Source: Grifola frondosa
Taxonomy: Eukaryota > Basidiomycota > Agaricomycetes > Polyporales > Grifolaceae
Assembly: GCA_001683735.1 (NCBI GenBank)
Contig: LUGG01000023.1
Location: 310,001 to 374,000 of the forward strand
Direction: 5' to 3'
DNA: 64,000 nt
Positions 38,098 to 47,830 of this stretch are shown one piece after another. Numbering within the stretch: position 1 is the stretch's first letter; each line of letters opens with the position of its first letter. A program made the position numbers and the translations under genes. The notes under the pieces were generated by a model. The model made no database searches. It was not told the origin of the DNA and worked only from the letters and a program-made list of their open reading frames with translations.

Positions 38098-40481
38098 TTA
38101 GATACCGTCTGCTACCATTGGCACGGCCTGGCCGCCTTTCGCTGCAGTGGGTGTGAACGTGTGCCAGCGATCGTTGAAACGAACATCTGTGAAACGCGTT
38201 TATCAGTCGGACATATCTCCAAATATCATGCGGAGCAGAGACACTCACCCAAAGGCCGGCCGCCATACATGTACTGCTGGAACTTGGCTACAGAGCAATG
38301 AGAGCCAAATCGAAACTTAAGGAGACAAACGCACCAATAGCGGTCTCCGCCTCTTGGACCTGGGCGAACTGAACAACACCACAGCCCTTCGAGCGCGTAC
38401 CTTCAAACAAGATTTCTGCCAACTCCACTTGACCGGTGGTCTCGAACAGCTCCACGAGATCTTCATTGGCAGTCGACCACGGCAACTGCAAAGCCACAAT
38501 CAGACATTCGATCCTCCTCATGAATTCGATGCGCCTTACGTTTCTGACCATGATCTGCTGGCTAGGCTCAGCGTCGAAGCCACCATAGCCGGCGGCGGCG
38601 GCTCCAGTATAAGCTCCGCCGTAGCTATCCATTCGTAAGCCTTGCTGATCCGGTCCGGAATAATCTGCATACAGATCCTGGCTCGAGAAATCCCTACCAG
38701 CGGCTGCACCAGCGAAACCACCGCGGAACCCGCCTCGGAACCCGCCACGCAAGCCACCACGGAGGCCGCGCAAGCCACCGCGGAAACCGCCACGGAAGGC
38801 GCCAGGTCCAGAGAGTCCTGCATAACGGTCCTGGATTGCGGAATAAGGCAGAACTATTAGTGTAGGAGAACAGCAACTCACCTCTCTCACTTCCAGAGTG
38901 CGCCCATACCAGTCGAAGCCATTGTACATGCCTTGGCACGACCGATTAGCATACACTTACTATTGGTATGGAAATGACTCACTGATGGCTTGCTGCGCAT
39001 CTTTTGAGGTTTCAAAGATGACAGTGCCAGAGCCCTTGGGCCGGCCGTCAGCACCGATATTGATATCGGCACGAATGATATTCCCAGCAGAGCGGAAGAG
39101 ATCTTTCAAATCTTGCCAGCCAGCTTGGTAGGGCAGCTAAATGACGTGGGAGTAATGAGCAACCAGATCGTCAACAAGAGGCGTTTTGACAACGAACATT
39201 GCCAACGTAGAGCTGATTGCCAGGGTTTGCTCCTTGATGGCCGAAAAAGTTGTGTGAAGGAGGCCGGGGAGGAGGTGCCGCATGCAGGCCTTGGCCTGCC
39301 ATCGCCATACCGATCTTACCTGGGACAGGCGTAGCGCCAAATCGCGACTCATTTTCGCGATCCTAGGGGACCATATTAGAAAAACCAAATACTGTTCATG
39401 TACTCCCAACTTACTTCTCGAATGAACACAGGTCTGCCCAACAAAAGCTGCTCCGAAAGCTCACGGATTGCACGTTGAGCGTCTTCGAGTGAAGCAAATT
39501 CGACGATGCTACATAGACGTGCTTCAGCTGACGTGCATATATGCGCAAAAAACAACTCACCCGCATCCTTTGGAGACTCCTGTCGGAGTAACGAGTACTT
39601 CGGCGAACAGGACCTCACCAGCTAACAACCCCAAAAAGAAAGCTCCCATCAATAACCATCCTCTCAGCGCGCCACTCCATCAATAAACCAAGAAACTCCA
39701 ACTCCGACACCGCGAATACGGCCTGTCCTCGAGACACCACTTCTCTCCTCGAGCACACAACTCATATAGTGGCCCCCAATGCCTCCCAACTGAAGATTTC
39801 GAAAAACTGATCTGAGATTCCCCCACCCACCTCCCCTCATGAATTCCATCAGGTCACGGTACTTGACGTCGTAGCTGAGATTGCCAACGTAGACCCGATT
39901 TTCTCTCTTGCTTTGCTTGGCAAATTCAAGTGCCTCTTCGTGTGGCGCGTTCATAGGACCGCCGAGAGATCGCGCGAAGGGATCAGCAGGTCGACGCTCG
40001 CGCTGCGCGAGCGACTGCGAGATCGGCTACGCGACTTAGACCGCGAACGCGAACGACGCGACCGGCGACGAGGGGAACCAGAGCGTCTTCGCGAACGAGA
40101 GCGAGAACGACTGCGGGATCGCCTTGAACGACGCTAGACATTTATAGCATGCTATTGGTATGGTACTCACTAAACAACTTTTGAGGTACTCACATCGCCA
40201 TTCCGCCTGTCATCAGGCTCCCAGTGATCGCCACTGCGGCGGGAGCGACCTAAACAATGCGGTGTTCAGCCACAATGAAGTGTGAACGAGAGTGTCGCAA
40301 ACGAACTCCTACCGGACTCACGCCTGTCGCGATCGCGCTCGCGATCCCTGTCCTTGTCGCGTCTGCCCTCTCTGTCCCTGTCTCTGTCCCGGTCGCGATC
40401 CCTATCACGGTCAGTGTCTCTGTCCCTCTCACGATCTCTCTTTTCTTCCACGTCGTCCTTTACTTTAACATCCACGTCCAT
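38098..40481 (-). CDS. Gbp2/Hrb1-like SR protein with RD-rich N-terminus and three RRMs
   Basis: Nuclear RNA-binding shuttling protein of the Gbp2/Hrb1 type, expected to couple transcription, splicing control and mRNA export. The start at 40481 reads MDVDVKVKDDVEEK, then an RD/RE dipeptide tract. An RS domain follows (RRSRRSRSRSRSRSRRRSGS). RRM1 begins ENRVYVGNLSYDVKYRDLME and includes KGCG-IVEFASLEDAQRAIRE. RRM2 is NQLYVGNLPYQAGWQDLKDL with GSGTVIFETSKDAQQAISMY. A GG/RGG tract (GGFRGGLRGLRGG) comes next. RRM3 holds LPWSTANEDLVELFETTGQV and CGVVQFAQVQEAETAI. The C-terminus ends VPMVADGI at 38098. About ten introns are used. A one-base slip is needed near 40000 between the RS domain and AQRERRPADPFARSLGG. 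It is divergent from SDS23. Confidence 0.88.
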
Positions 40482-41093
40482 TCTGAGATGCAGTAGAAAA
40501 GGTCAGAATCAACAATAAAGGAGCGAGACAGCACAGATAGTCGTGATGGTCAGAGTCAAGCTTCTATTGCGTTAATTTTTTGCCCCTTTCCAGTCTGGCG
40601 CTCCTTTAATCGGAGTTCCATTTTGTTTCCTTCCTCATTTGGCGATTGTGGCGGTCACCCAGCGTCCTGATTCTTGAGCCGTAGTAGGTATTCTGAATCC
40701 TGCGCAGAACTATTCTAGATTGTCAAAAAAATTGAACCGGTTGTACTCTATGTATACGATTCTTGAATAGGAGTTGCCGCAGTAGCCCAAAGCGTAAAAC
40801 CCTTGAGTGGATTGTTGTAGACGGGTTCGATATTTGAAGACCATAAGGATGCATAAATGTTAACCTCGTTGCACCTGTCACAGACTGTTGCATCCTATAT
40901 CTATTCTAGATACCTGTACACTTCCATGCATCGTAATGAGTTCCTCTACAAATTGAAAGTCGGTCGATCGCTAGATATTGATTGCATGCGATCTTATCTA
41001 ATCTCTAATAGTACTCCTTTACGTTCGAACAAGCTCGGAGGTTGCACTTGGCAATGCTTCTTGATTCCTTTCCTTTGACACCATCGCATAATC
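40482..41093. promoter_or_regulatory. Divergent promoter region, RRM protein / SDS23
   Basis: 612 bases between two start codons on opposite strands. No TATA consensus next to either start and no coding sequence recognised; it probably holds both promoters. Confidence 0.4.
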
Positions 41094-43365
41094 ATGTCGC
41101 TCAGAAAGCGACTTTCTGTCTCAAGTACACGGAGCGACTCCCCACTGGTCTTCGCCGCAGCTCCCAATGCGGATTCTGAGGAATGGGTGAGGCGTGGCGA
41201 CAAGTAGTCGCTAAAGGTGAATGATTTCGAACTGTCGGCTTCACATTGGAAGTTCAACGCTCAATGGTGGTTCTGATAGACCTGATTGACTCGCCTGTGG
41301 TTGTCGTTGATGCAGAGAGCACGGTGGAAGATGCATGCGATGTGAGTAACAATATGTCCACCGGCTGCTCCGAATACATCTGACACGCGAACCACATCAG
41401 CTACTACTTTCCAAAGATCTAGCCTGTCTGGCTGTGAACTCACGGCATAACAGCTCTCCACATGGTGTTCCCTATCATGGCCTTTTCGATGTACGTCGAC
41501 GCGATCGTCTTCGAGATTTTCAGTCTTCACGCTGCGTGTTTACGGCATTTCGGGGGAATATATGTGTTCTGATTGGCTCAGATGCTCTTAACACCGATGG
41601 AAGTTACACCTTCGTAAGAAACAGATACCGTCGGGCTGTTTCGACGTTCATGGGGTACATAACCCAATGGCCGTCCAAACCTCGAGTCCAAGCCTATGAT
41701 AAGATATTCATCCACGAACACCTGTTGGGTTGCCGTTGTGAACTGTCGTTACGATAATGCGCACCAGATCATCCATTTATGAGCCTTGCTCTAATTACGG
41801 ATGGAGTATTCCGAATAGTGTTGGTCCGAAGCGCAGTAGCGGTTCTCTATCGTGTAGCACTGGTGTTGATACCCGCAGCTCATGATATTCTGAGTCGCGT
41901 CACGGTATTGGCCTACAAGTCCTGTTCGTGCATGGGTGCACGTATTATCCCCTCTGGCGGAATCACCACTATGCCCTTCCGATCAGGGACGGGAATACTC
42001 ATTGATAACATTCTTCACAGTATGCTGACGTGAACGCGTTCTTGACACTGGCTGCTACAAGACATCGAATATCTGCAGAAGAACTCCGAGAGAAACCGCG
42101 CATCAGGGAAATTTTAGCTGCCGCGAAAGCAGGCCGGGTGCCTGTCTACCTCGTTAGCGGTAAGTCTTTTTTACCCGACGTTGCCTCAAGTCCAATAAAC
42201 TATGTATACACAGACTTGTCCGAGAAGAATCCACTCGAAATATTGCCTCACGATGCGACCTTGGTCTCCCTTCTTGGGGTTTTTGCACGTGGCACTCACA
42301 GAGGTGCGATCTTGTCTGCTTAAATCGTCTCCGCTAAACGCTTAGTCTACGAACATAGTTTTGATCCAGTCTCCGCCACCTTCCTCTGAATATCTTGGCA
42401 TGGTTTCCGATCGCCGGCTGCTCGCGTGGTTTACTGCATACGCGCAGGAGACCCCTTCGCTCCTTCGCTTCCTCTCTGTCCCGCTCAGCTCACTGGCACT
42501 TCCATCGCTATATCTGTACATGACTGTCGTCGCCGCCAAGGCGAGCGATAGCGTCCTCGACGCCATGAAGCTCATGAGCGACGAGGGCGTGAGCAGTGTA
42601 GCGGTTGTCGATGATGAAACTGGCAATCTCTTGAGTGCAGTTAGCGTCACTGACATCGGAAAGGTGTGTCCTTATGGCTTTGGATAACAATTGTGCTCAT
42701 TTCAGCTTTCAGATTGTCGTTCCCGCTCAGAGCAATCAGATCCTGTCAACTGTCTTACAGCAGCTCGTATCGCGAATCAAGGTGTTTCTTCAGCTTGTGT
42801 GCGACGCTACGTTTCTTACCTTGTTCTGCATCAGGAACGCGACGGATCCACCGACGGCGCAGACAAGTTCCCTGTATACAGCGTCTCACCCAGCAACACC
42901 CTCTTCTACACTATGCAGAAGCTCCTCGCTAGTAAGCGTGTGTGTTGTGGCTTGTGCTTACCTTTGACCTCTTTGTCTCACAGCCAACTCTCATCGCCTG
43001 TTCGTCACTGAGGAATCGCCCATGTCGAGCTCCTCTAACTTCAATCCGGGAAGTAGCGGTAGCCTCTGCGGCATAGTCTCCACCGTTGATGGTGCGGTCG
43101 CCACAATATATTTTCCTGTGTGTGCTGATACTCATCCTCCGCAGTACTCTCGCTATTCGCCCGAATGGCAAATCTGCCTGATGTGGACCCAAAGCGCATG
43201 CAGCGTCACCGTCGCGCATCGTCGACATCTTCGCAGTCGTCGGGTTCATGGTCCTCTGGCGACTTCGGGCGTTCGCGCTCGAGCAGCCGCACGAGCCTGC
43301 AGCGCATGTCCGCTTCAATGACGAACCTTGATTCATTCCAATGGGCAGAGCGTGTGCAGAAATAG
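41094..43365 (+). CDS. SDS23: CBS-domain regulator Sds23/Moc1
   Basis: Sds23 proteins have four CBS repeats. They inhibit or modulate PP2A-type phosphatase and link nutrient state to the cell cycle. The start MSLRKRLSVSSTRSDSPLVF at 41094 is Ser-rich. CBS1 reads VVLIDLIDSPVVVVDAESTV with EDACD, then LLLSKDLACLAVNSRH. A 530-nt intron (41491-42020) joins GLFD to YADVNAFLTLAATRHRISAE. Then NPLEILPHDATLVSLLGVFA and FTAYAQETPSLLRFLSVPLS. CBS3/4 include AKASDSVLDAMKLMSDEGVS and DKFPVYSVSPSNTLFYTMQK. RLFVTEESPMSSSSNFNPGS and LCGIVSTVDVLSLFARMANL follow. The phospho-rich tail reads PKRMQRHRRASSTSSQSSGS and ends FQWAERVQK. The exon 1/2 junction near 41195-41262 is not resolved. Identity is secure. Confidence 0.88.
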
Positions 43366-43693
43366 CGCATTGTCGGTCGATACGGAGATTTTGTTGTACG
43401 TTGTAGACATTAACACGTAAATAAACCGCATAGGTTGTACGAGTAGTTTGAGTATGTCTTCATTTTTGTTTCTATATACGCATCTGTACAAGTAGACAGT
43501 TCGATGTATAACGTATTGTGTTTGAACGATTTCGAGCTTGTAAATTTGAATTGTTGTACCGTAGTCTGCGTTGATGAGAGTCTGATAAATGTCACTGCGA
43601 AGTCGTAACGAGGCGGCGTCGTGAAGAAGGACTGGTAGGGTACGTTACATGTCATAAAACACATCGCTGTCATCGAAAGGAAACATTAGGTCA
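43366..43693. terminator. Convergent 3' flanks, SDS23 / DUF6699 gene
   Basis: 328 AT-rich bases between two converging stop codons. They contain AATAAA-like sequence (GTAAATAAACCG near 43417) and must hold both polyadenylation regions. Confidence 0.35.
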
Positions 43694-45172
43694 TTAAATT
43701 GGCATTGTCAAGCGATTCCGACCGCAACGGATAAAACACGGGCCAACATTTTTTAGAAATAGCAAGTTGTGATTCGAGCGCGAGACACAAAAATAGGGGG
43801 AAACGTCATGGTCACCGGGAGGATGTACCAATCCCAGATTCAGCAGCCAGGTGCGATCTGCATTATGCGTGATCCACGTACCCCAAAAGACGGTTTTGTC
43901 CCCAAGACAGTCGACACGTCTCATGCCTTGTTGCCACTCATATCCAGGGAGGGCAGGTGCCCTAAGACATCGCTTGTAGCAAGCGTCTTCCATACTCTTC
44001 AGGTTGCCAGACGCCAGACTCGCGAGGTAGTCGACTTCCTTGCGGGTCATTTGCTTCTGAAAATATTCATATATCGCTAGGAAGACATCCCATACGGTTA
44101 TTCTTGACTTCTGCACCACAATCGGGCCCCACATGTTCTGCGCCATGCCGATGTCACAAATGATAAGTATTTTGTCCGAGGGCGGATTCGTCGCTTGTTC
44201 ATCGAGATAGCGAGTGATGTCGGCGACAAGCTCTCGTCCTGTGATGCGCTTCGCAGTCAAAGGATGCTGCGATACGTCCCACATGACGTGAGGTACATCC
44301 GGATTGATGGGATTAGGCACGAGCCATTTGCAGATTACTGGACCGCCCTGGAAAGGCGATGTTATGAAGACGGGCGTTGTGACTGTAGGCGTTTGAATCA
44401 CAGAAGGCCACAGGCCCGGAGTCCAACCGGTCGGTGCCATGCCTGGGAGGGGCCAGCCGCCTGTTAGACGTGCGGCAGCCATGGCATCGCAGGGCGTGGC
44501 AGGCCATGACCGCTGCCCTCCAAAGATACCGGAACCCCAGAAGGTACTGGCGGGGATGGTGGGATGAGGGTAGGGATGAGGCATCCATGCAAATGTGGGC
44601 CACGTAACCTGGGGCTGCATCCATGGCATTGCAGAAGCAGCCAGTGGGGTAGACATAAACACTGCCGGAGATGCAACCTGTATCGGGGTGACTACTGGGG
44701 AGCGGGCTGTACCGGATGAACAACTGACGGTCTGCGCCACCGCGATGTCACCGGAGGAATGCCGCGCTGCTATCATACGAACGTCCATGCATTAGCAGAT
44801 AGGTTAGGGATCTCAAAGCAGCACGTACAGAGATGCAGCGGTTGCATGTGCATTCCCTATCGTTCATGCCGTGCGCTTGCCAACGAGGACTCGAGTGATG
44901 ACTTGAATGTGGCGACTGCCTGGCGCTCTGGATCGGTGTGGATACCAGGCAGCAGGGGAAGCGGGCGTAGTGAATACTGGCTCCGATGCGAACGGTGAAT
45001 GGTGGACATTGTGGCGTAAAATTCCTCGGGGCAGGCTAGCCGTTCTATGATGGGGAATGTGACGTGGGCTATCTGGCGGGGTGGGCATCACAGGCGGGGT
45101 TACAGGCGAAGAAGAACCGCTACTGGAAGCTTCAGAGCTCTCGTACCATTCCCTAAAGATATGAACTGACAT
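43694..45172 (-). CDS. DUF6699-domain protein (basidiomycete, unknown function)
   Basis: The first exon likely starts at 45172 (MSVHIFREWYESSEASSSGS), Ser/Pro-rich with SPVTPPVMPTPPDSPRHIPH. An intron near 44790-44925 leads to a long second exon. Its front is Pro/Trp-rich (MPHPYPHPTIPASTFWGSGI). The folded domain begins CKWLVPNPINPDVPHVMWDV and continues HPLTAKRITGRELVADITRY. It then has ITVWDVFLAIYEYFQKQMTR and ALPGYEWQQGMRRVDCLGDK, ending GTWITHNADRTWLLNLGLV. The WDV...P...A and TVxDVL-like pattern is what I associate with DUF6699. An alternative start about 90 bases upstream would need an extra intron. No function known; soluble by composition. Confidence 0.75.
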
Positions 45173-45856
45173 CAGTCTTTCAATTTTCTGAGGAGCAGGG
45201 GCACGTTGTGCACTACATACCTTCGCGTTCGTCGGCAGAAGCATGACATTATTTAAGAGGTTTGTCGTAAATACGGACAGTCGCACTGGAGTCGTACCGA
45301 TAGACGTGAGGATAGAGTGCTCGGAGTGCTCGTGCCCTGGTCAACAAGGCGCGCAAGTGATTGCTGCAACATACGAACGACAGAATGTTTTAAGTACTGT
45401 TGGCAGCGTAGTTTTCCGGAAACAACATCTTGTTCTGGAGCACGGATCCCTTCCGAGCCCGAGCAGATTGTGGTGTCTTGTGGTGGACGTTGCTATGAAA
45501 CTTCGCGATTGAAATGGCATGTCAGATAGAAAGAACGAGTACAATAGCAGGGATCGTCATCGGAGATTTTTGTAACTGACTGACGAGGGACAACAAGATG
45601 AAGACGACAAGCAATAAAAGGGCAATTTTAACACCAGCTCAGTGAGAAGCTTGGCTGGCAACGGGTGCCTCGGAAGCGCTGATGGAGAAGAGGCGCTCAG
45701 CACTCGCTTTGTCGCACAATAAAATCCCGGATGAATGTATTGCCCAAGATGCGCATTGTGAACCTACATAGCCAACATTTTCAGCACAACACCCAAGAGA
45801 GTGTCAAATTCAGAACACATAGGAATGTCCACCACCGCTGGTGAAGCTAGATGAGA
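45173..45856. other. Intergenic, presumed left breakpoint zone
   Basis: 684 bases between the DUF6699 start and the stop of the VPS3-like N-terminal half. If the VPS3-like gene was split by inversion, the left breakpoint should fall here. No coding fragment is recognised with confidence. Confidence 0.35.
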
Positions 45857-47455
45857 TCAAATAGCAGGAATCTCAGGTACCACGTCACTCTCTGAATCTT
45901 TCCTTGTTTCCGTCCCTCCTCTCAACAAGCGCACGGGCGTGCGCCGAAGCTTGTCCGAGCGCTGTGTTGAGGGAACGAAGAACCCGTTCGGACATGCTAC
46001 CAGCGTCTTCCTATTCAGCGAGCTAGCTGATGGAGGGTCGGGCGGTGCAGCAACAACCTGGATGATGGATTGCGTCTCGACGCTGTGAATTTCTATGGTG
46101 TTGTTGGGAAGAAGAGTCGTGATGTAGGGATAATCCAAACCTGCAAAACATGTCGGACGACCAAAAAATTAAAACTGCGATAACATAACTTACACACAGC
46201 TTGTGGATGACTAGGCCATTCGAGTGTGCCTCGAACAGGATCGCCATCCCCAGTGATGAAGACGCCGAGTGTACTGCCTCCCGTCCAGGATAATATGAGA
46301 AACTCGTTCTCGCTGATAACGGTTATGGAGGGCTTTACTGTCACAGTCGAATCGATGTCTTGAGATAGAGGGAGAAGTGGGAAGAGAGAAGCGGCTTCAA
46401 GGTCTATCATGTTATAGTTGACTTTGTCTGCAACACATAGGTGGCGGCCTGTACGTCGGGCAAGAATTCCACCAGAAGGAAGAGGTATTTCCTAGCATGA
46501 TTGAGTTAGTGCCCACGATGATTTCGAGAGCGCGAGCCAACCTTATGAAAGAAAAGCTTTTCGCGGAGACTATACATAGCAATGGCATTGCGTTTGATCA
46601 CACAGAATTCGATAGGGTCAATGGGCACGGGTATATCCGAAAGCGATGGCGAAGGCCTTCGAATATGCTGTTCGTCGACAGCCAACGTCACCACGTTTCG
46701 GATTGGCTTGATCATATTCGAAGGAACCATGTCCAGAGCAGGTAGGGTATAAAAATGGACCTGATGATCTGCAACCACATTAAGCTGCCTGGATTATGGA
46801 CATCGACTGCCCAGCTGACATACCGGAAAGGATGAGTGCACGAGAGATGCTTGGAGTGAGTACTATCTCGTCGATAGGCTTGTCATTGGGAAGAGTTTGA
46901 CGCGACAACAAAGTATATGATCCGGGCTACCAATGCTGTGAGCTATGAGAGAATCTTCCTGACATGGAGTAACAAGGAGGCGTACTGTATCTGGATTATT
47001 CGCCTGAAGGGCAAACCGGAGGAGTTCCCCATTTGAGCACCCAACATAGATCTCGGAACCTATTCAAGAGATTAATGGAACATCGCATTAATAACGGAGG
47101 CTACCGCGGGCTTCTGGGCAATTACGGCCTTGCGAGCTGCACGAAACCTTATCACATCTTATGCGGCTCGGACATTCTATGTCTTGTTTAGCAGCACGAG
47201 CAATTCGTAAGGCAGCAGTAGCTCGGAAATAACTGCGGCTGACTGGACTGCCGTACAATTAATCTGACATACCTAACGCTTGCGCACAACGGACTTGAAC
47301 AGTGGGTACTCCTGAGAGTAGCGAAAGCAATTAGCATCTTACAAATTGAGCATATATCCAACGAATTCACGATGTGGGCTATCTATGACAGCGGAAATCA
47401 GGGACTGAAGCTGATATGGAGGAACATCCAGTGGTTTTGTCGGAGCGTATGTCAT
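45857..47455 (-). CDS. VPS3/TGFBRAP1-like protein, N-terminal CNH half (separated from its C-terminal half)
   Basis: CORVET/HOPS-type tethering subunits of this family have an N-terminal CNH beta-propeller and a C-terminal helical part. Here only the propeller is encoded. Start MTYAPTKPLDVPPYQLQSLI at 47455. Then EIYVGCSNGELLRFALQANN and DKPIDEIVLTPSISRALILS. Next are DHQVHFYTLPALDMVPSNMI and KPIRNVVTLAVDEQHIRRPS. EIPLPSGGILARRTGRHLCV and KPSITVISENEFLILSWTGG follow, then LDYPYITTLLPNNTIEIHSV. It ends with FFVPSTQRSDKLRRTPVRLL and a short acidic tail (SDVVPEIPAI) before a stop at 45857. In family members the chain would continue into the CLH part. That part is found from 47829 onward on the opposite strand. 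Confidence 0.8.
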
Positions 47456-47828
47456 GGCGCAAGATATTAACGACTCTCAATCGCAGCGTGGCACAAAGGC
47501 AAATGCAGATGTTTGATTGAATCTACGAAGTGGATGGAGGTATGGATGGTGGTAATGGTTATACGCGGCGTCGACGCGTTCAGAATCACTAGTGGTCGTT
47601 CGCGCCGATTGGTGACGAGCGCCTCAATCACGCTGTCGACGACAGCCACATGCCACAAGCCTTCCGGCGTACCCCCCTGCTACACATTTCCCTGGACAGC
47701 CTTGGGTTTGTCTATTGAGCGAGGCACGATATCCAAGCTGGAATTGTGGGCCGGGTCTGCAAACAATTATTCTTTGAGTGAGATCTGCTACCAACTCTTC
47801 TGGTGTCTTCCACCGTCCTCGAAGTATA
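47456..47828. promoter_or_regulatory. Divergent spacer between the two VPS3-like halves, presumed right breakpoint zone
   Basis: 373 bases separate the ATG of the N-terminal half (minus) from the first usable ATGs of the C-terminal half (plus). If both halves are expressed, this must act as a two-way promoter. It also contains a minus-strand coding-like fragment, listed separately. Confidence 0.4.
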
Positions 47829-47830
47829 AT
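47467..47830 (-). pseudogene. Coding-like fragment of an unidentified protein at the breakpoint
   Basis: On the minus strand this reads WKTPEELVADLTQRIIVCRP, then PQFQLGYRASLN. After a frame slip come GGTPEGLWHVAVVDSVIEAL and VTNRRERPLVILNAS, with a stop at 47467, twelve bases before the VPS3-like N-terminal ATG. The composition looks like folded protein, but I cannot name the family. It may be the tail of the gene that originally lay upstream of the VPS3-like gene, cut at the inversion point. That is inference. Confidence 0.3.

Noticed and set aside
40257..40518. Two plus-strand frames of Ser/Val/Leu repeats
   Set aside because: Antisense reflections of the RD/RE repeat tract of the RRM protein.
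40800..40860. GGGTTCGATATTT resembling a tRNA B-box
   Set aside because: No A-box at the right distance and no cloverleaf; the same holds for GGTTCGATTCG near 62960.
23410..42020. The three half-kilobase introns as copies of one introner-like element
   Set aside because: I see no shared sequence, terminal repeats or target duplications between them.
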